Of a stretch of 64,000 bases of DNA, positions 1-11,309 are shown in pieces (positions within the stretch are counted from its first letter, which is position 1; each line of letters begins with the position of its first letter). Source of the stretch: Macrotis lagotis (Eukaryota; Chordata; Mammalia; Peramelemorphia; Peramelidae); NCBI RefSeq assembly GCF_037893015.1, contig NC_133665.1, forward strand, positions 34,558,431 through 34,622,430, given 5' to 3'. The notes below the pieces were generated by a model, which saw only the letters and a program-made list of their open reading frames with translations, was not told the DNA's origin and ran no database searches. A program made the translations under genes and the position numbers.

Positions 1-240
1 CTGTCTCTTGTTCCAAGCCTTGTGTTTGTGATTTTGATTCCACTATTTAAATTCTTTTGGCTTTACAACATGAATAGGATAAGGGCTTAGAATCAAAGAA
101 TATTAGAGAAGAAATACTGGAGAAATTGTCCAGGTGAACCCTTTCAATTTTCAGAGATGAGACAGATTATAGAGAATAAATATAAACAGAACAAGATCAT
201 AGGACTATTTAGTGGTAAAACAGAAAATTGAACATGAGTC
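1..240. other. Unassigned AT-rich sequence
   Basis: No repeat, gene or motif recognised. It lies just outside the 3' end of an old minus-strand L1. Confidence 0.5.
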
Positions 241-2110
241 TCTTGAATCTCATTTTGGTATTCTTTCTATTTTTTTATTTTTTTAAATAAATATTTTATT
301 TTTAAAAATATTTTATCTATTTGTTAAAAATTTCCACAATATATATAAAATTTTTAAATACTTATTTTGAAAATTTTAAGTTCTAAATTCTCTCACAACT
401 GCTGCTCCCACAGCTCTAGAGAAGACCATTGTAATACTGATAATACATGTGAAATCATGTGATATATACTTTCATGTTAGCCATTGCAAAAGAAAACATA
501 CATACATGTATGATTCAGTTTGCACTGAGAACTCATCAGTTTTCTTTAGAAAGGAAAAACATTTTCATTGTAAGTCCTTTGGAATTGTGTTGGATAATTG
601 TCTTGCATAGTTAAGTCTTTCACAGTGTTTCTATGGTTCTTTTCACTTCATGTTGTATAAGTTTACATAAATGATATTTTGTGAAACCATCTTACTAGTA
701 GCTTATTGTTGTATATTATTCTCCATCACAATCATACCACAACTCAATTATTCATTGTCCAATGGATGGGCACCTTCTCAATTTCCAATGCTTTGCCACA
801 ACAAAAAAAGGTACTATGATTATTTGTGTTTGTTGATTTATTTATTTTGTTTTTGCAAGGCAATGGGGTTAAGTGACTTGCCTAAGGTCACACAACTAGG
901 TAATTATTAAGTGTCTGAGGTCATATTTGAACTTAGATCCTCCTGACTCCAGGGCCAGTGCTCTATCTACTGTGCCATTTAGCTGCCCTATATTTTTGTA
1001 CAAAAAGAAGTTCTTTCCCTTGTCTTTGATCTTGTTGGAATGAAGACTCTTTAATGGCATTGCTAGGCAACAGGCTTGCCCAGATTTTAACCCTTTGGGC
1101 ATAATTCTAAATTGTTCTCCAAAATGGTTGGGCTAGTTCTTAACTCTACAAACAGTTCATTAGCCCAGTTTTTCTACATTCCATACAATGTTCTGATAAA
1201 TGTGAGGGGGTATCTCAGAGTTATTTGATTTATATTTCTTTAATTAATTGTGATTTGGAGTATTTTCATGTTGACTATTAAGAGTTTATAACTGATTGTA
1301 CATATTTTTGATTATTTATAAACTGGGTATTGCATATTATTTTTCTAAATTTGGCTAAATTTGGTTCCAAATATATTTGGAACAAAATGAGGCCTTTATC
1401 AGAGAAACTTGTCTGAATTTTTTCCCCAGTTTCCTGTTTTCCTTCTAACTTTGACTACACAGGTTTCATGTGTACAATATCTTTTTTTTAATTTCATATA
1501 ATAAAATTATCAAATTTAATGCTTATAATCCTCTTTGTCTCTTATTTGGACATATACTCTCCACTTATCGGTAGATCTGACAGATATCTTTTCTCATGCT
1601 CCCCTAATTTGCTCATGATATCATCCTATATATCTAAATCATTTAATCATTTTGACCTTTCTTAATATGTGTTGTTGTGGAGTATTGATCAATGTCTAGT
1701 TTCTGCCAAACTACTTTTCATTTTCCACAGCAATTTTTCCCAAATAGTGAATTCTTACGCCCAAGTTTGGATATTTGGGGTTATCAAACACTACATTATG
1801 ATGGACATTCCTTTCTGTGCATTGTGTACCTAATCTATTACATTGACCTACTACTCTATTTCTTAACTGATACCAGATTATTTTCATGATTGTAATACTT
1901 GTTTATAAAACATTTTGAAATCTCATATTACCTTAATTCATATTTTTTCATTGATTTCTGTGATCCTTTTTTCCAGATGAATTTTGTTCTTTTTTTTCCT
2001 ATCTCTATATAATAATTCTTTGGTAGTTTGATTGGTATGGCACTCCATAAGTAAATTAATTTAGGTAGGATTTTATTATATTGACTCAGTTTACCCATGA
2101 GCAATTTCAT
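240..2110 (-). mobile_element. Old L1, 3' half (outer part of a nested pair)
   Basis: This is the 3' UTR and C-terminal half of ORF2 of a decayed L1 on the minus strand. Read in reverse, 670-2,100 follows the usual order of L1 ORF2 C-terminal blocks, with many stops and frameshifts. The plus strand shows the typical complement, such as CAATGGATGGGCACCTTC near 758. It is interrupted at about 850-989 by a SINE and at about 2,110 by a younger family-A L1. The same old element resumes at 9,321, so the two parts were once continuous. It is non-functional and older than the L1 inserted in it. Confidence 0.8.
850..989 (-). mobile_element. WSINE-type tRNA-derived SINE
   Basis: An antisense copy of the common marsupial SINE: it runs from TTTTGCAAGGCAATGGGG through the complement of the B-box (TTTGAACTTAGATCC) to TTAGCTGCCC. 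It is inserted in the old L1 ORF2 C-terminal region. Such SINEs are transcribed by RNA polymerase III and mobilised by L1 proteins (family knowledge). Confidence 0.9.
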
Positions 2111-3082
2111 TTTTCTGAAATTTATTTATGTAGTTTCATCAATACACATATGTATATTTTTAAGTTAAAAAATTTTCCTTCCATACTTCGTTCCCTCCCC
2201 CCTCCCCTCAGTGGCGAAGAAACAGGTTAGCATTGTGCATACATATTTTGATAAACATGCTTACAGATTAGTAATTTTCAGTATGAGGAATTAGGATTAA
2301 GGGGAAAAGATACATAAGAGATAATTTTTTTTAAAGTTTTCATCAGATTCTGGAGGGTTGGTTTTTTGTGAATTTTGTTTTCTTTTGTTTTTATTTCTCT
2401 GGATGGGGATAATAGAGTCCATTACCAGTCTAATACAGTTGTTCTGGCTCAATGGACTGCCAAGAAGAGCTGCTTCTATCAAGGTTGTTCATCTCAGTGT
2501 TGTTGATGTACTGTACATTGTTCTCTTGGTTCTACTCCCTTCATTCAGAATCAGATCCCATAAGTCATTTCATACTTCTCTAGAGTACAACCATTTATGG
2601 TTTCTTATAGAGCAATAGTATTCCATAATATTCATGTGCAATATCTTGTTTAATCATTCCTCATTTGATGGGCATCCCCTTAATTTCCAATTCTTTGCCA
2701 CTAAAAAAAGAACTGCTATGAATATTTTGGAACATGTAGGACTCTTCCATTTTTCTATATTTTTTTCTGAATATAGAGCTAGAATTGGAATTGCTAGATC
2801 AAAGGGTAGGAATAGTTTTATTGCTCTTTGAGCAGAGTTTCATATTGCTTTCCAGAAAGGTTGGAGCCACTCACAATTCCACCAGCAATGCATCAATGTC
2901 CCAATCCACCCACAACATTTCCAACATTGATCATTTTACCTTTCTCTAATCTTGGCCAATCTGATAGATGTGTGATGGTACCTCAATGTTGTTTTAATTT
3001 GTATTTCTCTAATCAACAATGATTTGGAGCATTTTTATATGAATGTATATGTATATATATGAATATATAAGATGAAAGTAAA

Positions 3083-3086
<4 letters not shown>

Positions 3087-3148
<62 letters not shown>
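3087..3148. repeat. (TA)n microsatellite
   Basis: About 62 bp of almost pure TA inside the L1 ORF2 C-terminal region. The Tyr/Ile-rich peptide readable across it is an artefact of the repeat. Confidence 0.97.
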
Positions 3149-3149
<1 letters not shown>

Positions 3150-4261
3150 CTTTACTTCCGTTATTTAAAAACGGCCTGTTCATATCATTTGACCATTTAT
3201 TAGTTGGGGAATAACTTGTGACCTTAAAAATTTGATGCAATTTTCCATATATTTTAGAAATGAGCCCTTCGTCAGAACTCCTGGTTATGAAGATTGTTTC
3301 CCAGCTTTCTGTGTTCCTTCTAAGTTTCACAACATTGAATTGATTTTATTAGTTAGTGCAAACCCCTTTTAATTTAATATAGTCAGAGTCATTCATTTTA
3401 CAATTTATAAAATGCTCTAATTCTTGTTTGATCATAAATTTATCCCTTTTCTATAGATTGGATAGAATATTTATCTATGATTTATCTATGATTTCATCCC
3501 TTATGTCTAAATTCTGTACCCATTTTGACCTCATTTTGATAGAGAGTATGAGATGTGGGTCTAAGCCTAGTTTTTTTTCCATACTATTTTCCAGTTTTCC
3601 CAACAATTTTTGTCAAATAGTGAGTTCTTATCCCAGAAACTGTGCTTGGGTTTGTCAAATAGTAGAGTGGCTGTAGTCATTTACTGTGACTTCTTTAGAA
3701 TCTGTCCTTATTCACTGAGCCATTACTCTATTTCTTTACTAATACCAAGCATATTTGATGACTGCTGCTTTACAGTGTAGTTTTAGATCTGGTAGAACTA
3801 GGCCACTTTCCTGTACATTTTTGTCATCAGTTCCCTTGCTATTCTTGCCCTTTTATTGCTCCAGATGAATTTTGTTATTACTTTTTCTAGCTCAGTAAAT
3901 AGTTATTTGGTAGTTTGATTGTTAAGGCAATGAATACTTACTAATTTAATTTGGGTAAAATTCTCATTTTTATTATGACATATTGTCATTATCATTATTC
4001 CTAACCATGAGCTTCTGACAGTTTTCCAATTATTTAGATCTGATTTTATTTGGTTGAGAAGTGCTTTATAATTGTTTTCATGTAGTTTCTGGGGTTTATG
4101 TGGGTTCATTTTATATTCTGAATTTGTTCATTGTTTCAGGGAGGTTTTTAGATTATTTTTGCAGGTTCTCTAGGTAAACCATCATATCATCTGCAAAGAC
4201 TGAAAGTTTTGCTACCTCATTGCCAAATTTGATTTTTTTTCAATTACTTTTTTGGGGTTTT

Positions 4262-4401
4262 TTTTGGGAAGGTAATGGGGTTAAGTGACTTGCTCAAGGT
4301 CACACAACTAGGTAATTATTACATATCTGAGGCCAAATTTGAACTCAGCTGCTCCTGACTCCAGGGCTGATGCTCTATCCACTGTGCCTCCTATCTGCCC
4401 C
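4262..4401 (-). mobile_element. WSINE-type SINE in L1 ORF2
   Basis: Antisense copy with GGTAATGGGGTTAAGTGACT, a B-box complement (TTTGAACTCAG) and a 5' head near CCTATCTGCCCC. Short matching flanks (TTTCAATT on both sides) suggest a TSD. It splits the family-A ORF2. Confidence 0.88.
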
Positions 4402-7069
4402 TTTCAATTTCTTTTTCTTCTCTTATTGCTACTGTTAGCATTTCTAATACTATATGGAATAGTAATGGTGTTAATGGACATCCTTGTTTCACCCCTTATT
4501 TTACTGGAAATGCCCCCAATTATTCCCATATTCCCATTACATATAATATTTGTTGGTGGTTTTATATAGATATTATTTATTAATAAGGAAAACGCCATTT
4601 ATTCCTAAACCTTTTAATGTTTTTAATAGGAATGGATGTGGTATTTTATCAAAGGCTTTTTCAGCACCTATTGAAATTTATTTTGATTTTACTATATGAT
4701 TTATTTTGATTTTACTATTATGTGTTTAATTATGTTGAATGCTTTCCTAATGCTGAACCATCCCTGCCAACTGGTATAAATACAACCTGATTATGGTTTA
4801 TTATCCAAGGAATAACTTGCTGTAGTCTCATTGCTAATATTTTATTTAAGATTTTTCATCTATATTCATTAAGGAGATTGGTCTATAATTTTCTTTCTTT
4901 TGGTTCTTCTTGGTTTAGATATCAGCACCATCCTGGTGTTCTAAAAGGAATTTGGCAGAACTCCTTCCTCTCCTATTTTTAATGTACTTTAGATAGAACA
5001 GGAATTAATTGTTCCTTAAATAATTTGGTAGAATTCAATTGTAAATCCAACTATAGCTGGAGACTTTTCCTCAGGGAGTTTACTGATGGCTTCTTCCATT
5101 TCTTTTTTCTGAAATGAGGGTTATTTAAGGAATTTATTCCCTCTTCTGTTAATCTGGGTAGTTTGTATTTTTGTAAATATTCATCTATTTTACTCAGGTT
5201 ATCCACTTTATTGACATACAGTTTAGCAAAGTAGCTCTGAATTATCTAAGGCTAGTTCACCCTTTTCATTTTTGATACTGGTAATTTGGTTATGTGCTTT
5301 CTTTTTTGTAAAATCAGTTTAACCAGAAGTGTGTCTATTTTATTGGCTTTTTCATAAATCCTATGCTTAGATTTATTTATGAATTCTATGGTTTGCCTGC
5401 TTTCCATTTTATTAATCTCTCCCTTGATTTTCAGAATTTTTAATTTGGTATTTAGTTATGGATCTTTAACTTGTTCTTTTTCTATTTTTTAGTTGTATAA
5501 CAAATTCATTGATCTCATCTTTCTCTATTTTATCCATACAGAAATTTAGAGATTTAAAATTTCCCCTCAAAACTGCCTTGATTGCATCCCATAAAATTTG
5601 GTATGATGTCTCATTATCATTTTCTTGGATATAGTTTTTGATTATTTCTATTATTTGCTGTTTGTGATTTGAGTATTATTTAAGATAAAGTTTTTTTTTA
5701 ATTTTCATTTAGTTCTTGGTTTATTTTTCCATGATCCTTTATTAGATGTAATTTTTATTGCATCATGGTCTGAGAAGTGTGTTTTTATTTCTACCTTTCT
5801 GCATTTGATTTTAAGGTTTTTGTTTCCTAGTACATGGTCAGTTTTGGTGTAGGTGCCATGTACTGCTGAGAAAAAGGTATTTTGTTTTCTATCCCCATTA
5901 AGTATACTCCAGAGGTCTATCATATCTAAGTTTTCTAAGATTTCATTCACCTTCTTGACTTCTTTCTTGTTTACTTTTGTTGTTAGACTTATATAATTCT
6001 GAGAGAGGCAGATTGAGATCTCCCATTATTAAAATTTTGCTGTCTATGTCTCCTTGTAATTCACTCAGCTTTTCCTGTGGGAATTTGGATGCTCTACCAC
6101 TAGGTACATTGATGTTTGGTAATGATATAGCTTCATTGCCAATGGTGACTTTTAAGAAGATGTAGCTTCCTTCCTTATCCCTTTTAATGAGATTGATTTT
6201 TGCTTTTTCTTTGTCTGAGATTAGGATTGCTACCCTAGATTGTTTTTTAAACTTCAGTTGAGACATAATGTATTTTGCTCCAACCTTTTACATTTGCACT
6301 ATGTGTATGTCTCTGTTTCAAATCTGTTTCTTGTAAACAACATATTGTTGAATTCTGGTTTTTAATCCATTCTTCTAACCACTTCTCTTTTATGGGACAG
6401 TTCATCGCATTCATATTTACAGTTAAGTTTACATCATATCTTCCTTCATTTATATTTTTCTTTTTCCTTTTCTCATATTTCTCCTCACTAAAATTTTATT
6501 ACCTTTCCCCTTTGACTTTTCTTTTAAAAATTTACCTTTCAGTTTATTTTCACTTGTAGCTTTGTCTTCTCTTTTATCAGTCTCCTCTTCCCTTATCTTT
6601 TCCTTTCCCAGTGCCCTACTTCCCTGTAGATTATTTGATTTTTAAACCTAAGTGGAAATATATCTTATTCTCTCTCTGGGCCAAACTTATTAAGTAATAT
6701 TTATTCAGCATTCATACTCTCCCTTCATTCCCTTTAAAATAATAAACCTTTATGCCTCTTCCCTTGATGTTATTTATTGCTCTAATACTATTAATCAGGT
6801 ATCAATCACAATTGGATTATTTCACTGCTTGATAAACTCATATTGTTATCAAGATACCATCACAGATTGTTTGTTTGAGATAAGCAGCATTTATTCAAAA
6901 TGCATCAAATTATAATTACATCCATTTTTACCTTACCCTCTTTTCAAGTATCTTTCAAGTACATATTATCCTCCTCATGAACCAAAGTACCATCCAAAGC
7001 CAAATCATTTTTGCAGCCCTCCCCCCAGGCCTATTCTTACACACATTACTCCCCCTCCCCCATCCAGGA

Positions 7070-7315
7070 TCTGGTTATTTAAGCCCTTATTAACCAAACT
7101 AAGCCTATTTTCTTTTACACATCCCACACCCCAGCAGGTACTTAACCCCTAGTTAAGTGAAATAAGATCTAGTCTCTCTCCCACTTTGCCTCTCCTCATC
7201 CACACCCAGAGTAGTTAAACTCTTGTTAAAGGAAGCTATGTCTATTTTCTTTCACACTTTACCTCCCCACCCACACACACACCCAGTGTACTTAACACCT
7301 TGTTAAGTGAAAAAT
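7070..7315 (-). repeat. Palindromic minisatellite in the L1 spacer between ORF1 and ORF2
   Basis: Four diverged tandem units of about 63-78 bp. Each has an imperfect palindrome (in sense: TTAACAAGGTGTTAAG, TTAACAAGAGTTTAA, TTAACTAGGGGTTAAG, TTAATAAGGGCTTAA) followed by a G-rich stretch and AAAGTGTGAAAGAAAATAG-like sequence. The palindrome centres are near 7,300, 7,222, 7,148 and 7,085. Homologous units occur in the other family-A L1 near 57,930-58,080, so this belongs to the element rather than the locus. Function unknown. Confidence 0.75.
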
Positions 7316-7749
7316 GGATTAAGTCAAACCCTGACTACCTTGCAAATAATTGTAGAAAAGACACTGATTCAGTTCCTTACAGTTTCTGATGCCCTCATTA
7401 TACAAGGTGCTAAACACAAGAAGATTAAAGTGGGTCAAAAGATAATGAGACACAAATTTACATTTAACACCCTTGCTTTTCTTCAGGGCTTTTTGTCTCA
7501 GACATAGTGATGTGGCCTTGGACCTCTTCAATGGAGTAAAAAGATGCAATTATATGCACATCCTTTAGTTTCATTCTCTTCAATTATATTCTACCCTTTA
7601 ATTATCCTAAGAGGAGTAAAGTTCAAAAAAATTAGAAGTGTTATATCTTCCTTTTCAAGGTTTATACAATTTGATAGTCTTGACCAACATTTTTTTTTTC
7701 CTTTCCTTTTACATTTATCTTTTTTATGCAACTCTTCAGTCATGTATTT

Positions 7750-8856
7750 GGCAATTGAAGTCTCTGTTCAGTTCTGGTCTTTGTGTCTATTTTGTTAATT
7801 ATGTGTCTTTTTTCTCTGACTGTATATGCTGAATTTTTCAGGGTAGTACATCAGGGTTGAATCCCAGGTCCTTTGCTTTCCAAAATATACTATTCCAATT
7901 CTTCTGATCCTTCAGTATTGAGGCTGATAGGTCCTGTGTATGTCTGATTGTGTTCCTTTATATTTGAATTGTTTTCTTTTTGCTGCTTGCAATATTCTTT
8001 CCTTTATTTGAGGGTTCTGGAATTTGGCTTTTATTGCCCTTGGAGTTGTGGTACTGTGATCCCTTTCTGGGGGGGTTTGTAGATTCTTTCACTGTTTATA
8101 TCGTTATATTCTTCTAGTAGATTTGGACAGTTTTCTCCTATAATTTCCTGCATGGTGTTTTCCAGGTTCTTTTTTAGGTCCAGGTTTTTTGGTACTCTAA
8201 TGATTCATAGATCATCTATCCTGGATCTATTTTCCAGGTCATTTATTTTCCTTAAAAGCTACTTTATTAACAATTCCTTTAATTTTTTCCACCTTTTTAT
8301 TTTGTTTGATGGAATCTTGTAGTCTTGTAGATTCATTGGTTTCTATTTGTGAAATTCTAATTCTTAGGGTTTTATTTTCTTCATTTAGCTTCTGTGTTTC
8401 TTTTTCCAGTTGGTTATTTTTACTTTTAACAGAGTTGATTTCTTTGGTCAATTTTTTTAGGTTTTTGCAAGGCAGATGGGGTTAAGTGACTTGCCCAAGG
8501 CCACACAGCTAGTTAACTATTAAGTGTTTGAGACCAGATTTGAACCCAGGTACTCCTGACTCCAGGGCTGGTGCTTTATCCACTGTGCCACCTAGCTGCG
8601 CCTCTTTGGTCAATTTTTAATAATGTTCCTGCTTGACATTCATTTCTTTTTTCCATATTCTTCTTCCTCTCTTCTTTGGTTTTTAAATTCTTTTTTTAAG
8701 TTCTTCAATGAGTTTTTGTATTTAAGTTCAATTGTTTTGATACTTCCCCTGTGAGTGATTTTTCACTGCTTTCTTACATGGCATTGCTATCATTTTTGTC
8801 TGTAGAGTAGTTTTCTATAGTGAGCACTCATTTAGTTTTTTGTTGTTGTTGTTCAT
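7750..8856 (-). pseudogene. L1 ORF1 relic, family A
   Basis: ORF1 encodes a coiled-coil, RNA-binding nucleic-acid chaperone that forms the L1 ribonucleoprotein. A likely start lies at 8,856 (sense AAAGATGAACAACAAC), matching the start in the copy at 55,150. The open piece at 8,451-8,239 is a heptad-rich coiled coil (KSKNNQLEKETQKLNEENK). The C-terminal domain follows with stops and indels and ends near 7,750, where the sense reads TTCAATTGCCAAATAC. A SINE at 8,457-8,602 cuts the N-terminal part. Confidence 0.8.
8457..8602 (-). mobile_element. WSINE-type SINE in L1 ORF1, with perfect TSD
   Basis: Antisense SINE from GGTTTTTGCAAGGCAGATGG to CCTAGCTGCGCC. It is bounded by a perfect 16 bp TSD, TCTTTGGTCAATTTTT, at 8,441-8,456 and 8,603-8,618. 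It is inserted in the coiled-coil part of ORF1. The clean TSD indicates L1-type target-primed insertion after the host L1 arrived. Confidence 0.95.
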
Positions 8857-9320
8857 CTTTGTTGTTTTACCTCTGCTCCTAGGGTATAGGGAGTATAGAT
8901 GCAAGCTTCTATTTTGCTGGGGCTGAGGTCTTATAATTGGCTTGTTGTTGCCTTTGCAGAGATTTTTTCCCTTTTTTATTTCCAGTTTCTGACTTAACAG
9001 TGATTTGTTCCCAACCCTGATGACTTGCTATCTAGCTACTGGGACCTCTACTATTGTTAAGTTGTTGGAACATGGAGTGCACTGTGGCTAAGAGCCTCCT
9101 GCTAACTTTCCAGCTCTCTGTCCTCCTGAAATTTACTTCCCCTTTTTCCCCAGAGACAGATCTTCACTGAAGATCCTCCATGATGTTTTCAATTGATTCT
9201 TTCATTCTTATCTTTTTTAGTGGTATCTCTAGTGTTAATTGAAGAGTAGAAGCTTCATCTATCTTTGATAGGGAAAAGCTCTGGGAACATGTTAGTTTTT
9301 CTGCAATCTTGGCTCCATCC
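8857..9320 (-). promoter_or_regulatory. L1 5' UTR (internal promoter region), family A
   Basis: This segment lies upstream of ORF1 and matches 54,571-55,149 closely, for example the shared sense string GGAGGATCTTCAGTGAAG. In L1 elements the 5' UTR carries the internal RNA polymerase II promoter (family knowledge); no promoter element was identified directly. Confidence 0.6.
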
Positions 9321-9720
9321 CCATGAGCATTTTCTGTTTCTCCAATGGTTTAGATTTGCCTTTATTTGTTTGAAAAGTGTTTTGTAATTGTATTCATGTG
9401 GTCCCTAGCTTCATTTGACTTTTACCTTACCAAATATTTTATATTGTCTTCACTTATTTTTAAAAGAATTTCTCTTTTTATATCTTGCTTCTGGGTTTTG
9501 CTAGAAAGATAAAGAAACTTTGCCAAAGTTGTTGATAGTTTCAACTAATTTTTTATGTCGATTCTCTAGGTTTTTCCTGAGTATATCATTGTATCATCTG
9601 CAAAGAGTGATAGTTTTTTTCTTGTTGCCTATGTTTATTCCTCTATTTTCTTTTCTTCTTTCTTGATTGTTATAACTAATAATCTGAATAATAGTGGTGA
9701 TGGTGATCCTTTCGAACAAG
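9321..9720 (-). mobile_element. Old L1, continuation beyond the nested insertion
   Basis: This resumes the old L1 that stops at about 2,110. Reverse-strand text from 9,345 to 9,715 follows L1 ORF2 from just upstream of the interruption back into the reverse transcriptase domain, with TATCATCTGCAAAGAGTGA (complement of the reverse transcriptase ADD region) and GAATAATAGTGGTGATGGTGA. Together with 240-2,110 it forms one element of about 2.3 kb, 5' truncated near 9,720. Confidence 0.75.
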
Positions 9721-10170
9721 AAGTGATACTGCACCACAGGATTTCTGCTCCATTTTGATGAACAGTGTACCTCTCCCTCTTTGAACTATGACCTAGAAAT
9801 GAATGTATATAAGGGAAATGCTTAGTAGATTTCAGTAAGGCATCCAATTCTAGCACTAAGTTCTCCTATAATCTCTTTCTAGCCAGTTTTCAGGTCCCCT
9901 TACCATCTCTAGTTTGAGAGTTCTTGAAACTGCTACTTCTTTCAAAATGAGTGCTTAGTTCCACCAATGGTGTTGTGACTACATGGGCTCAAGGCCAGAC
10001 ACCAACTCCATGTCATACATTCTGTTTTCCAACTTCTTAAATTGATGTGTTCTAGAAGCATTTTTCACCCTTAGTTTTTATTGGCTTTCCCACTTTTTAA
10101 TTGTTTAGAGAAGAATGTTGGGAGAGCTCATTAGAGTGCTTACTCTATCATTTTGAAATGATTCATAGAG
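9720..10170. other. Unassigned sequence
   Basis: No coding pattern or repeat recognised. It could be unique sequence between L1-derived blocks. Confidence 0.4.
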
Positions 10171-10705
10171 GAAAAAAAATGAACGCTCAATGAATTATAG
10201 AAATCTATCTTACCCTCGAGGAAACAGAAGAAGAAGGCAATAGGAGAAAAAGGTTGGAGGAGGTTGTATCACTCCTTTGGGTGATAAAAGAGAAGGAAGA
10301 TCATGGGAGAAGGAAGTCAGATACAATACATATTTTTTTTTTTGCAATGTGGCGGGGTTGGGTGACATGCCTGAGATCACATGGTTGGTTGATTGTAGGG
10401 TATCTGGGGTTGGTTTGGGGCTCTGGTCCTCCTGGCTCCAGGGCCAACACTCTGTCCTCTGTGCTATTTGGATGCCCCACAACACACTTTTGAGGAGGGA
10501 CAACGTAAAAGTAGAGAATGAAAAGAATAAATGGGAGTGGGTAGAAATAGATGGAGGGAAATATAGTTAGCAATAGCAACTGTGGGAAAAAATATTGAAG
10601 TAACTTCTCTGATGGACTTGTGATAAAGAATGTGATCCATCCCAGAGACAGACCTGATGTAATCTGTACATAGAGTGAAGTGCAATTTTCTTACTCCAGA
10701 AGCAA
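10170..10705 (+). mobile_element. 5'-truncated HAL1-like 3' region, second copy
   Basis: This matches the 3' region of the complete ORF1-only element at 47.7-50.8 kb. Shared blocks include GATCATGGGAGAAGG (cf. GACCATGGGGAGAG) before the SINE-like tract, and afterwards TTAGCAATAGCAACTGTGG (cf. ATCAGCAATGGCAATGATGG) and TAAAGAATGTGATCCATCCC (cf. TAAAGAATGTGATTCACCC). An antisense SINE-like tract occupies the same relative position in both copies (here 10,338-10,481). It has no ORF1 and no clear A-tail, and abuts an L1 ORF2 piece. Confidence 0.7.
10338..10481 (-). repeat. A-to-G-skewed SINE-like tract
   Basis: An antisense WSINE-like sequence, but with many A-to-G differences on the plus strand: TTGGGTGACATGCC for TTAAGTGACTTGCC, and CTCCTGGCTCCAGGG for CTCCTGACTCCAGGG. 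It is embedded in the HAL1-like 3' region. Confidence 0.65.
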
Positions 10706-11145
10706 AAGAAGGCAGCCTATTCATACCAGATCTAAAATTATATTATAAAGCATCAGTATTAAAATTGTCTGGTACTGGCTAAGAAATTCAGTGTTGGATA
10801 AGTGGAATAGATTGGGTGCAAATGTGACAGCAGGATATGACTATAATAATCTACTATTTGATAAATCCAAAGAGTTCAACTTCTGGGTTAATAATCATTC
10901 TTCAACAAAAAAAAAAACACTGGAAAAACTGGGAGACAGAATGGCAGAAATGAGGAATAGAGTAATATCTCACACCATATACTAATATAAGGTCAAAATG
11001 AATGAAGGATATAAGCATAAAAGACTATATAGGAACCCATATGAAAAAAAAATCCTAAGAAGAATTCAGTTAAAAAACAAAATTTTGGGGGGACAAAATT
11101 CTGAATATACCAGAAGAAAACATTTGAATTTGATGTAAACCATAG
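10705..11145 (+). mobile_element. L1 ORF2 C-terminal fragment
   Basis: Plus-strand translation near 10,725-10,760 gives PDLKLYYKAS followed by a broken block around 10,790-10,990 that parallels the region just after the reverse transcriptase in other L1s here (61,350-61,620). Many stops. It ends in A-rich and then (TA)n-rich sequence. Confidence 0.7.
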
Positions 11146-11149
11146 CATT

Positions 11150-11161
11150 TTATATACATAC

Positions 11162-11203
<42 letters not shown>

Positions 11204-11290
11204 TTTGTGTACGCATAATTGTATATGTATATGTATAATGCATATTTATATATAATTATTCATAGATAATGTATATGTATATGAATTCGT
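11150..11290. repeat. (TA)n and TATATG-rich tract
   Basis: Pure TA from about 11,166 to 11,201, followed by degenerate TATATGTATA repeats. Confidence 0.9.
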
Positions 11291-11309
11291 ACAACAGGTT
11301 AGACTTTAT

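Larger units (their letters stand above)
2550..6480 (-). pseudogene. L1 ORF2 relic (endonuclease and reverse transcriptase), family A
   Basis: ORF2 encodes an apurinic-type endonuclease, a reverse transcriptase and a C-terminal Cys-rich segment, which together perform target-primed reverse transcription. Open pieces at 6,266-5,943 and 5,950-5,705 carry endonuclease blocks: VAILISDKEKA, then MGDLNLPLSEL (catalytic Asp and Asn), IDLWSILNGDRK, TKTDHVLGNKNLKI and FSDHDAIKI (catalytic SDH). Downstream the frame is broken many times and is split by a SINE at 4,262-4,401. The C-terminal blocks continue to about 2,600, before the 3' UTR. No intact product is possible. Confidence 0.85.
2115..9320 (-). 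mobile_element. Family-A L1, nearly full length, minus strand
   Basis: About 7.2 kb, reading from 9,320 down to about 2,115: 5' UTR (about 9,320-8,857), ORF1 (about 8,856-7,750), a long spacer (about 7,750-6,480), ORF2 (about 6,480-2,550) and a 3' UTR ending in a T-rich run on the plus strand. The 5' end reads GGGATGGAGCCAAGATTGC in sense, the usual start of a mammalian L1 5' UTR. Imperfect TSDs flank it: CCATGAGCAATTT at about 2,095 and CCATGAGCATTTT at 9,321. It interrupts an older L1 at that point. SINEs at 4,262 and 8,457 and a (TA)n tract at 3,087 are later events. Both frames are broken, so it is dead. Confidence 0.88.

Noticed and set aside
850-989. Possible tRNA gene because of A- and B-box-like sequences (also in the other WSINE copies)
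   Set aside because: The SINE keeps the promoter boxes of its tRNA ancestor but cannot fold into a cloverleaf with acceptor stem and anticodon arm; it is a SINE.
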